From: Erythrobacter sp.
GTDB taxonomy: Bacteria; Pseudomonadota; Alphaproteobacteria; Sphingomonadales; Sphingomonadaceae
Assembly: GCA_003483125.1 (NCBI GenBank)
Contig: DMWU01000045.1
Location: forward strand, 1-5,802
DNA: 5,802 bases
Direction of reading: 5' to 3'
A program made the position numbers and the translations under genes. Of the stretch, positions 1 to 5,802 are shown piece after piece. Numbering within the stretch: the stretch's first letter is position 1; each line of letters begins with the position of its first letter. The notes beneath the pieces were generated by a model, which was not told the DNA's origin, searched no databases, and saw nothing but the letters and a program-made list of their open reading frames with translations.

Positions 1-383
1 TTGCGCGAGAGCAATGCGAAATGCATTGCCTCGTCGGCTGCAACCTGCAGGAAATCACTCACAAATTCATGACCTTGCCCCTCGCCGAACCGGCCCGCCA
101 TGTCGAGTGCAAGATCGATCGCGACGAATTCGATATGGGCGAGCGCGTGCCAAAGTGCGATGCGCCCGCGCTCAGACCCGCCTTTGCCGCGCTTGGGCAT
201 CTGGTTGGGTGGGAGCAGCTCGGGCCGATCAGGCGCAGCAGGCGCCTCTGGCATGGCAGCTTCAAAGCTCCATCCAAGCCGGCCGAGCCGCCAATTGCGC
301 GCAACCTCGCGTGCCGCAAAGCACTTGGCGCGCGGATCAGCCGTTAGCAAGGCTTCGCGAATTGCGGCGGAAACACTGGTCAC
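1..383 (-). CDS. DUF455 ferritin-like protein, N-terminal part (cut by left edge)
   Basis: The minus strand is open from a GTG at 383-381 to the window edge, giving 127 codons with no stop. The GTG lies 8 bases beyond the bcp stop, and an AGGT ribosome binding site (393-390) overlapping that stop sits 6 bases before it. No ATG is in frame nearby. The protein resembles the DUF455 family (Pfam PF04305), a ferritin-like helical-bundle group of unknown function. The supporting marks are a QMPKRGKGG stretch (residues 61-69), the helix HALAHIEFVAIDLALD (79-94), and DEAMHF (117-122). E85 and the ExxH pair E118/H121 are placed like di-iron ligands of ferritin-like proteins; that metal role is inferred. 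Family members are, from memory, about 270 residues, so roughly the second half lies outside the window. Its substrate and role are unknown. Its position behind bcp suggests co-expression with a peroxidase. I am confident in the reading frame and family, not in any function. Confidence 0.85.
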   Translation of the reverse strand, partial: MTSVSAAIREALLTADPRAKCFAAREVARNWRLGRLGWSFEAAMPEAPAAPDRPELLPPNQMPKRGKGGSERGRIALWHALAHIEFVAIDLALDMAGRFGEGQGHEFVSDFLQVAADEAMHFALLSR

Positions 384-391
384 GATTGAAC

Positions 392-865
392 CTAGAGTGC
401 CTTTGCTGCCTCAAGCACTTGCTGCGCGTGCCCCTTTACACGCACCTTGTTCCAGACATGCGCGATCTTGCCGTCTTCGCCGACAAGATAGGTGGTTCGA
501 ACCATGCCCATATAGGTACGACCGTAGTTCTTCTTCTCGGTCCAGATGCCCAGCGCATCTGATAACCCGCCTTCAGCAGCATCGGTTACCAATGGTGTGG
601 TGAGGTCATGCTTGGCTATGAAGTTCTGGTGTTTCTTGGACGAATCCTTGCTCACTCCCAATAGCGCGACGCCTACCTTATCAAACTCGGGTTTGAGCTC
701 CGTGAAATCCTTGGCCTCAGTCGTGCATCCGGGCGTATTGTCCTTCGGGTAGAAGAACACCACCAGCTTCTTGCCCTTGAAGTCGGCCAAGCTAACGCTG
801 CCGCCATCAGGGGTCTTCATCACAATATCGGGCATAATGTCACCAACATCTGCGAAGTCGCTCAT
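392..865 (-). CDS. bcp: Thioredoxin-dependent thiol peroxidase (Bcp/PrxQ-type peroxiredoxin)
   Basis: This 157-residue protein has the normal length of a Bcp/PrxQ peroxiredoxin, a cytoplasmic enzyme that reduces hydrogen peroxide and organic hydroperoxides using thiols such as thioredoxin. The thioredoxin-fold AhpC/TSA domain fills it. The active-site run FFYPKDNTPGCT (37-48) holds the peroxidatic cysteine C47 with T44, and R123 in MVRTTYLV is the matching active-site arginine. The position five residues after C47, where E. coli Bcp has its resolving cysteine (C50), is lysine K52, and C47 is the only cysteine in the protein. It should therefore work by a one-cysteine mechanism with an outside thiol. 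The ATG (865-863) overlaps the glnE stop by four bases (ATGA), with a GGAG ribosome binding site 8 bases upstream inside glnE. It is very likely co-transcribed with, and translationally coupled to, glnE. There is no signal peptide. Confidence 0.95.
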   Translation of the reverse strand: MSDFADVGDIMPDIVMKTPDGGSVSLADFKGKKLVVFFYPKDNTPGCTTEAKDFTELKPEFDKVGVALLGVSKDSSKKHQNFIAKHDLTTPLVTDAAEGGLSDALGIWTEKKNYGRTYMGMVRTTYLVGEDGKIAHVWNKVRVKGHAQQVLEAAKAL

Positions 866-3558
866 CCTTCAATCTCCAGTTCTATTCCAAATTGTTCATT
901 CCATGCCCTGGCAACCATTCGCCTGGCGCTGGTTAGCGCATCAAGCAAGTGGGGCAGGTCCTCTGATTTGCAAGCCTTGGCAAGCGCCTGGGCCGCAGCA
1001 GGCGGCGGTAAGGCAAGGTCCGGAGCCAGCAAGCGCGCCGAAACCAGCAAGCGCGTCATCAAATCATGCGCTTCAGCCATCCCTGCGGGTAACAGGCCGG
1101 CATCGACCAACGCTTCTACTGCCTCTCGCAAATCAGGCGTCAACGCTATGTGATCGCGCAACTGTAAATGGTGGACCAGGAATTCGAGATCGACCAATCC
1201 GCCGCGCAGCAATTTTGCATCAAGCGCGCCTTTGGGCGATTTGTGCTGCGCCATCTCGTCACGCATCTTCAGCGCATCGGCCTGCAATTGGTTCTTGTCG
1301 CGCGGCATCCTCAATACATCGCCGACAATCCTGTCGAGATCGGCGCGCGCATTGTCAGAACCGACCAGAACCCGCGCCCTGGTGAGCGCCATGTGCTCCC
1401 AGGTCCAGGCCTTCTCTTTCTGATATTTGGCGAAACTATCGCATGTCACGACCAATGGGCCTTGCGCGCCCTGTGGTCGCAGCCGAGTGTCGACCTCATA
1501 AAGCGCACCCTGGGCAGTCGGCACGCTAAGTGCCGCACTTAGCCGCTGCGCCAGCCGGTTGTAATAATGCGAACCGGCCAATGGTCGTTCTCCATCGGAT
1601 TCAGCGCCGGTTTCGCCCGTGAAGAGATAGATCAGATCGAGGTCCGAAGCATGCGTCAACGCCCCGCCGCCAAGCCTGCCCAGCCCCAATACGATAAGCT
1701 CGCTATCCTTGATCCGTCCATGATTGCGCGCAAATTCTTCGCAAGTAGCGCGGTGGGCGACATTGAGCGCCGCTTCCGCCGCGCACGAGAGAGCTGCTGC
1801 AATATCTAACGGGTCATGCACAGCCTCGATCAACTGCAAGCCAAGTGTGAAACGCAGCTCGCCCGTCGCCAATCTGATGCGGTCGAGCAACCTTTCATAG
1901 TCGCCAGCAACACCGGCCGGCGCCATGCGCCGCTCTATCTCTTCGACCGGACCAGGCAGGTCGAGTGCAGAGCGATCGATTAGTGTATCGAGCAGTTCGA
2001 GGCGGCGGCCCAGCTCTTCTGCCAATGTTGGCGCGACGGTCAGGATCGCCAGCAATTGATCGAGCAGTGCGGGTCGTGCCTCAAGCAAGCGAAAGAGGTT
2101 TATCGCCGACGACGCATCGGCCAGCAGTCCCTCCCAGCGAAGCAAGGCCCTGTCAGGATCATCTGCCTTTGCAAGCGCCTCGACCAGCGCTGGAAGCATG
2201 GCATCGAACGCTGCAATCGCGGCCGGGCTGCGCAGGGATTGATAGCGGCCATCGCGCCACCCTTCGATCCGCGTCCCGATATTCGCCGACCCGGCATAAC
2301 CGAGTTCCCCCAGCTGATCCTCAATCTTCGATGCGCTGACATTGGCATCCGGGCTTGTCTCCTCGTCGCCGATCAATCGATCATAAGCCCGTGCAACAAC
2401 ATCGGTGACTTCACGCAGTTCGGCGAGAAGAGCTGCTCCATCAGCCAATCCGTGAAGCCTTGCCACCCCTTCGAGCGCTTCGCCATCCGGCAAACTATGC
2501 GTCTGCCTGTCATTCACCATTTGCAATCGGTGCTCGATCACACGAAGCTTGTCATAAGATTCGCCCAGCATCGTGGCATCGTCGGTGCTGATCCGCCCTG
2601 CAGCGGCGAGCGCATCGAGCGCATCCCGCGTACCGCGCAGCCGCAAGGACGGATCGCGTCCGCCATGGATCAGCTGGTGTGTCTGGGCGAAGAATTCGAC
2701 CTCCCTGATCCCCCCGCGCCCGTGTTTGAGATTAAAGCCAGGTCCAGGCTCGCTTGGCCCCTTGTAATTGGCCCTGATCCGCGTTGTGAGCTGGCGAATC
2801 TCCTCAATTGCGCCAAAATCGAGGCTGCTCCGCCACACGAATGACCGGATCGCAGCGAGGAATTCCTCGCCGGCCGCGATGTCGCCTGCTGCGGCGCGCG
2901 CCCTGATATAGGCGGCGCGTTCCCAGGCCAATGCGGAACTTTCGTAATGACTGAGCGCAGCATTTGTCGAAATCGCCAGCGGGCTTACCTCGGATGCAGG
3001 CCGCAAGCGCAAATCTACGCGGAAAACATAGCCCTCTTCATTATTCTCGCTGAGAAGGCGCACCAATTCGCGCGCATATCTTTGTGCTGCCTCGCCCGGC
3101 TCATCGCGCGACCTTCGCGGCAATGTGTACGGATCAAAAAGGAGGATTGGATCAATGTCGGAGCTGTAATTGAGCTCATGTGCGCCATGCTTGCCCAGCG
3201 CCAGCGCAATCATTCCGTTTGGCCCTGCATCTTCGACACGTCGCGAAATTGCGCGAGAAATTCCCCTTTCAAGTGCGCGATCGGCTAGCGCGGAGAGCTC
3301 TGACATCACCTTGGCCACAGGAAACGCTCCGGCAAGATCGCCAATTGCAAGTACCGTTGCGAGAGCCAGTCTTTCTCGCCTCAATGCTGTTGCGAGACTT
3401 TCCACCCCATCGCCAGCTGCATGGGCCAATTGCATCGCTGCCTCGGCATCGCCGTGTTCAAGCAGGTCGGTAAGATCCCTCTGCTTCTCCAGCGCACGCG
3501 CAAGAAAGGGCGATTCCGCCCGTGCCCGCGCCAATGCATTGCCCCAATCGCTGCCCAT
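862..3558 (-). CDS. glnE: Bifunctional glutamine synthetase adenylyltransferase/adenylyl-removing enzyme
   Basis: GlnE attaches AMP to a tyrosine of each glutamine synthetase subunit to shut it down, and removes it by phosphorolysis; the PII protein GlnB and glutamine steer the balance. Counting from the ATG at 3558 the protein has 898 residues, similar to the 946 of E. coli. Both nucleotidyltransferase halves are complete. The N-terminal deadenylylating half shows GKHGAHELNYSSDID (122-136; D134, D136) and VDLRLRP (181-187). The C-terminal adenylylating half shows GLGRLGGGALTHASDLD (625-641; D639, D641) and VDTRLRP (689-695). The helical GRGGIREVEF (280-289) and RGGLVDLEF (785-793) stretches follow each half. 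The frame stays open to a TTG at 3639, which would add 27 residues. I prefer the ATG because it has an AGGGA binding site 6 bases upstream, its SDWGNALARARAESPF start looks like other sphingomonad GlnE proteins as I recall them, and it leaves room for divergent promoters. The stop overlaps the bcp start. Confidence 0.96.
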   Translation of the reverse strand: MGSDWGNALARARAESPFLARALEKQRDLTDLLEHGDAEAAMQLAHAAGDGVESLATALRRERLALATVLAIGDLAGAFPVAKVMSELSALADRALERGISRAISRRVEDAGPNGMIALALGKHGAHELNYSSDIDPILLFDPYTLPRRSRDEPGEAAQRYARELVRLLSENNEEGYVFRVDLRLRPASEVSPLAISTNAALSHYESSALAWERAAYIRARAAAGDIAAGEEFLAAIRSFVWRSSLDFGAIEEIRQLTTRIRANYKGPSEPGPGFNLKHGRGGIREVEFFAQTHQLIHGGRDPSLRLRGTRDALDALAAAGRISTDDATMLGESYDKLRVIEHRLQMVNDRQTHSLPDGEALEGVARLHGLADGAALLAELREVTDVVARAYDRLIGDEETSPDANVSASKIEDQLGELGYAGSANIGTRIEGWRDGRYQSLRSPAAIAAFDAMLPALVEALAKADDPDRALLRWEGLLADASSAINLFRLLEARPALLDQLLAILTVAPTLAEELGRRLELLDTLIDRSALDLPGPVEEIERRMAPAGVAGDYERLLDRIRLATGELRFTLGLQLIEAVHDPLDIAAALSCAAEAALNVAHRATCEEFARNHGRIKDSELIVLGLGRLGGGALTHASDLDLIYLFTGETGAESDGERPLAGSHYYNRLAQRLSAALSVPTAQGALYEVDTRLRPQGAQGPLVVTCDSFAKYQKEKAWTWEHMALTRARVLVGSDNARADLDRIVGDVLRMPRDKNQLQADALKMRDEMAQHKSPKGALDAKLLRGGLVDLEFLVHHLQLRDHIALTPDLREAVEALVDAGLLPAGMAEAHDLMTRLLVSARLLAPDLALPPPAAAQALAKACKSEDLPHLLDALTSARRMVARAWNEQFGIELEIEG
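874..877 (-). promoter_or_regulatory. Ribosome binding site of bcp, inside the end of glnE
   Basis: The minus strand reads GGAG 8 bases before the bcp ATG. It lies in the last codons of glnE, so ribosomes finishing glnE cover it. Together with the ATGA stop/start overlap this points to coupled translation. Confidence 0.65.
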
Positions 3559-3668
3559 GTCTGTTCCCTGCCCGTGCAAAGCTTTGGGCGCAAGTTCCGC
3601 GCTTGCCCCATTGGCCAAGCTCTGCAAGACAGGCGCCAACCGAACCCCTTGAGAGGAATCACGAGAAA
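3559..3668. promoter_or_regulatory. Divergent intergenic region between glnE and the M28 peptidase gene
   Basis: These 110 bases separate the two outward-facing start codons and must hold, or lie next to, the promoters of both clusters unless these extend into the neighbouring coding sequence. I searched both strands and found no convincing sigma-70 type -35/-10 pair, no clear NtrC or RpoN-type site, and no strong inverted repeat. If glnE really starts at the TTG at 3639, only 29 bases remain between the genes. The call rests on gene arrangement, not on recognised promoter motifs. Confidence 0.4.
3565..3569 (-). promoter_or_regulatory. Ribosome binding site supporting the ATG start of glnE
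   Basis: AGGGA on the minus strand stands 6 bases before the ATG at 3558, which is ideal spacing. The competing TTG start at 3639 also has a purine-rich AAGGGG (3650-3645) 5 bases upstream, so this site favours the ATG without settling the matter. Confidence 0.55.
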
Positions 3669-5342
3669 ATGATCAGACACGCAATTCTTGCTGCAGCTGG
3701 GCTCGCGCTAGCGGCATGCGGAACCGGCAATGACGCATTGGACATTCCAGAGGCCAATGCTGGCGAAATCTCTGAAGAGACAATGAAGCATGTCACCAGG
3801 ACGCTTTCATCCGATGAATTCGAAGGCCGTATGCCTGGCACCAAAGGAGAAGAGCTCACTGTTGCGCTGCTTACCGAGCGTTTCGAAGCAGCGGGGCTGG
3901 AGCCCGGCAATAACGGATCCTGGGTACAGGAAGTGCCTTTGGTCGAAATTACAGGTCGCGACTATTCGCAGCTGGCTATCACCGGCGAAAACGTAAACCT
4001 GGAGTTCGACGTCCTCTCCGAATGGGTGGGCGTGACCTATCGCGAGGAAGCTGCAACCAGCGTCGAAGACAGTGAAATGGTGTTTGTTGGGTATGGCATT
4101 AATGCCCCCGAGCGCGGCTGGAACGATTATGAGGGGCTGGACGTCGCCGGCAAGACCGTGGTGATCCTGGTCAATGATCCCGATTATCAGACCGAAGGGC
4201 TTGAGGGCCCATTCAATGGTCGGGCCATGACCTATTATGGTCGTTGGACCTATAAGTATGAAGAAGCCGGCCGCCAGGGCGCGGCTGCAGCGCTGATAGT
4301 CCACGATACGGAGCCGGCATCCTACCCATGGGGCGTAGTCGAAGGTGGCTGGTCCGGCCCACAGGGCTATCCGCAGCGCGGCGAGAATGCCCCGCCGATG
4401 ACTTCGATCAATGGCTGGCTGCAGAAGGAAGTCGCGCGTGAAATCCTGGCTGCTGCAGGGCACGATCTCGATGAGTTGAGCGCGCTGGCAAAAACGCAGG
4501 GCTTCAAGCCTGTGCCGCTCGGCCTCAAGGCCTCCGCCAGTTTCGAGAACGATATTCGCGAGTTCGCCTCGCAAAATGTGATCGGCATATTACGCGGTAC
4601 CGATGCGCCCGAAGAATATGTGATCCACACCGCGCACTGGGACCATATGGGCCGATGCCCGGCAACGCCGGACGGCGACGATATTTGCAATGGCGCGGTC
4701 GATAATGCCACAGGAACTGCCGCGCTGGTCGCCTTGGCAGAGGCACATAACAAGGCAGGCGCGCCCAAGCGTAGCCTGGTCTTCCTGGCTGTAACCGCCG
4801 AAGAGCAGGGGCTGCTCGGTGCATATTACTATGCTGCAAATCCCGTATTCCCGCTGGCGCAGACGGTAGGCGGTATCAATATGGACGCGTTCCTGATGGC
4901 TGGTCCTGCAAGGGATGTAGTAGTTGTTGGCCCCGGCAAGTCGCAGCTAGATCAGTTCCTTGAGGCCGCCCTTGTGGCCGATGGCCGTGTCGCGACTCCG
5001 AATCCCAACCCTGAAGCGGGCTATTACTACCGGTCAGACCATTTTGCCTTCGCCAAACAGGGCGTACCGATGCTTTATGCCGACGGTGGCGAGGATTTGA
5101 TCGAAGGCGGGAAAGAAGCAGGCGCGGCCATCGCGGCTGATTACCGTGAGAACCGCTACCACGGACCCAAGGACGAATATGACGAGAATTGGGACTGGTC
5201 GGGCGTAATGGCTGACATGCAACTCTATTACCGCCTTGGCCGGATGCTTGGGAACAGCAGCAGTTGGCCAAACTGGAACGAGGGCGACGAGTTCAAAGCC
5301 GCTCGCGATGCAGATTGCGCTGCGTCGGAAGCTGGCTGCTGA
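3669..5342 (+). CDS. M28 family zinc metallopeptidase, predicted lipoprotein
   Basis: This 557-residue protein is a predicted exported aminopeptidase-like enzyme that uses two zinc ions to cut amino acids from peptides. It opens with a lipoprotein signal: a short basic start (MIRH), a hydrophobic stretch (5-16) and the lipobox LAAC with C17 as the lipidated residue; G18 follows, so no inner-membrane retention signal is evident. The catalytic domain (about 300-530) keeps every expected M28 residue: H323 in TAHWDHMG, D345 in GAVDNATG, the general base E378 and zinc ligand E379 in TAEEQG, D406 in NMDAF and H458 in SDHFAF. Residues of about 135-235 look like the inserted PA (protease-associated) domain of this subfamily. 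Cysteine pairs C330/C340 and C550/C557 could form disulfides in the periplasm. The frame is open upstream to 3522, but the lipoprotein signal fixes the start at 3669. A GAGAGG (3651-3656) lies 12 bases before the ATG, a long spacing. Its exact substrate is unknown. Confidence 0.93.
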   Translation: MIRHAILAAAGLALAACGTGNDALDIPEANAGEISEETMKHVTRTLSSDEFEGRMPGTKGEELTVALLTERFEAAGLEPGNNGSWVQEVPLVEITGRDYSQLAITGENVNLEFDVLSEWVGVTYREEAATSVEDSEMVFVGYGINAPERGWNDYEGLDVAGKTVVILVNDPDYQTEGLEGPFNGRAMTYYGRWTYKYEEAGRQGAAAALIVHDTEPASYPWGVVEGGWSGPQGYPQRGENAPPMTSINGWLQKEVAREILAAAGHDLDELSALAKTQGFKPVPLGLKASASFENDIREFASQNVIGILRGTDAPEEYVIHTAHWDHMGRCPATPDGDDICNGAVDNATGTAALVALAEAHNKAGAPKRSLVFLAVTAEEQGLLGAYYYAANPVFPLAQTVGGINMDAFLMAGPARDVVVVGPGKSQLDQFLEAALVADGRVATPNPNPEAGYYYRSDHFAFAKQGVPMLYADGGEDLIEGGKEAGAAIAADYRENRYHGPKDEYDENWDWSGVMADMQLYYRLGRMLGNSSSWPNWNEGDEFKAARDADCAASEAGC

Positions 5343-5360
5343 TCTGGCACTATTGAACCG

Positions 5361-5366
5361 AGGGAG
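5361..5366 (+). promoter_or_regulatory. Strong ribosome binding site of the deiminase gene
   Basis: AGGGAG lies 7 bases before the ATG at 5374, in the 31-base gap after the M28 peptidase stop. It is the best-matched ribosome binding site on the plus strand here. It supports the ATG at 5374 over the in-frame ATG four codons later (5386). Confidence 0.7.
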
Positions 5367-5373
5367 CCGGTCC

Positions 5374-5802
5374 ATGGCAATCCTGATGCCCCCGGAATGG
5401 GCGCCGCAGGAATGGCTGTGGATCGGCTTTCCGCATCTGGCCGAAGAATGGCCGGACTGTCTTGAGCCCGCACAGGAACAGATTGCAGCATTTGCCAGTG
5501 CGGTTGCCGATAGTGGGCAGGAAGTACGCCTGTTGGTGCATGATGAGGTCAATGCCTTGCGCGCCAGGAAGCTTGTCTCTGGCAAGGTCAAGCTTCAGCA
5601 GCAGGCCTATGGCGACATCTGGCTGCGAGATACAGGCCCGCTGATACGTGGCGATGGAACCGCGCTACGACCGCGCTTCAATGGTTGGGGCGGCAAGTAT
5701 CTGATGCAGGGCGACCAGGAAGTTTGCGCCGAATTGGCGCGCGATGCTGGCTTGCCGCTTATGGAGAGCGACTGGGCGCTCGAAGGGGGCGCAATCGATG
5801 GC
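5374..5802 (+). CDS. aguA: Agmatine deiminase/peptidylarginine deiminase family protein, N-terminal part (cut by right edge)
   Basis: The plus strand is open from the ATG at 5374 to the window end, giving 143 codons. The protein belongs to the guanidino-group-modifying deiminase family. Agmatine deiminases turn agmatine into N-carbamoylputrescine and ammonia on the route from arginine to putrescine. Family marks seen are MPPEWAPQEWLWIGFP near the start (5-20), YGDIWLRDTGP (79-89) with the conserved D86, FNGWGGKY (102-109), and LEGGAIDG (136-143) with E137. Full proteins are about 330-370 residues, so the catalytic His and Cys of the C-terminal half are beyond the window and cannot be checked. 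There is no signal peptide, so it is cytoplasmic. It follows the M28 peptidase by 31 bases with no terminator between, so the two are probably co-transcribed. The symbol is given by family: some bacterial members act on peptidyl-arginine or free arginine instead. An N-carbamoylputrescine amidase (aguB) next to it would support the agmatine route. Confidence 0.88.
   Translation, partial: MAILMPPEWAPQEWLWIGFPHLAEEWPDCLEPAQEQIAAFASAVADSGQEVRLLVHDEVNALRARKLVSGKVKLQQQAYGDIWLRDTGPLIRGDGTALRPRFNGWGGKYLMQGDQEVCAELARDAGLPLMESDWALEGGAIDG

Noticed and set aside
14..603. Plus-strand frames opposite the DUF455 and bcp genes
   Set aside because: The minus strand encodes recognisable DUF455 and Bcp proteins here. 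The plus-strand products are rich in Arg, Ala and Ser and look like shadows.
2056..2844. A 262-codon open frame on the plus strand, antisense to glnE
   Set aside because: It lies wholly inside glnE, whose protein is plainly conserved with both catalytic domains. The antisense translation shows no recognisable motif, and long antisense frames are common opposite GC-rich coding sequence.
3656..3660. A GAATC (GANTC, CcrM-type methylation) site in the divergent gap
   Set aside because: A single five-base match is expected by chance, and nothing else suggests cell-cycle control of these genes.
3522..3668. A 49-codon in-frame extension upstream of the M28 peptidase start
   Set aside because: It would bury the lipoprotein signal peptide in the interior of the protein and would overlap the start of glnE. 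The extra residues, with scattered Pro, Cys and Arg, do not look like an export signal.
3807..4574. A 255-codon open frame on the minus strand inside the M28 peptidase gene
   Set aside because: The plus-strand frame encodes the M28 protein with its lipobox and a full set of zinc ligands. The antisense product has no recognisable domain, and there is no sign of separate expression.
5343..5373. Possible terminator between the M28 peptidase and the deiminase
   Set aside because: No hairpin followed by a T-run is present in these 31 bases; they hold only the ribosome binding site of the next gene.
5034..5591. A 185-codon minus-strand frame crossing the M28 end and the deiminase start
   Set aside because: It spans two well-supported plus-strand genes and the gap between them, and its translation is low-complexity in style with no family resemblance.

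Overview
The window looks like ordinary chromosomal DNA from an alphaproteobacterium, most likely of the Sphingomonadales (Erythrobacter, Sphingomonas or Sphingopyxis type). This placement rests on the moderately high GC content, the style of the GlnE and Bcp proteins, and recall of related gene content. No alignment was run. The coding is dense: five genes cover almost all of it, two of them cut by the window edges. I see no mobile element, CRISPR array, tRNA, rRNA or obvious horizontally acquired DNA.

Layout: two divergent gene clusters are read outward from a short gap near 3559-3668. Leftward (minus strand) come glnE, the two-headed adenylyltransferase/phosphorylase that controls glutamine synthetase; then bcp, a thiol peroxidase whose start codon overlaps the glnE stop (ATGA); then the first 127 codons of a ferritin-like DUF455 protein with a GTG start just after the bcp stop. 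The spacing of this cluster strongly suggests one transcript with translational coupling.

Rightward (plus strand) come a 557-residue secreted lipoprotein zinc peptidase of family M28, then, 31 bases after its stop and behind a strong ribosome binding site, the first 143 codons of an agmatine deiminase/peptidylarginine deiminase family protein that runs off the right edge.

Functionally, the left cluster joins nitrogen-assimilation control to peroxide defence and a probable di-iron protein. The right cluster joins peptide breakdown outside the cytoplasm to a probable agmatine-to-putrescine step. Both functional links are inferred from gene order alone. No clearly new system is visible. The points most worth a second look are the unknown DUF455 ferritin-like gene in this operon, the one-cysteine form of Bcp, the glnE start site, and the M28 peptidase/deiminase pairing.
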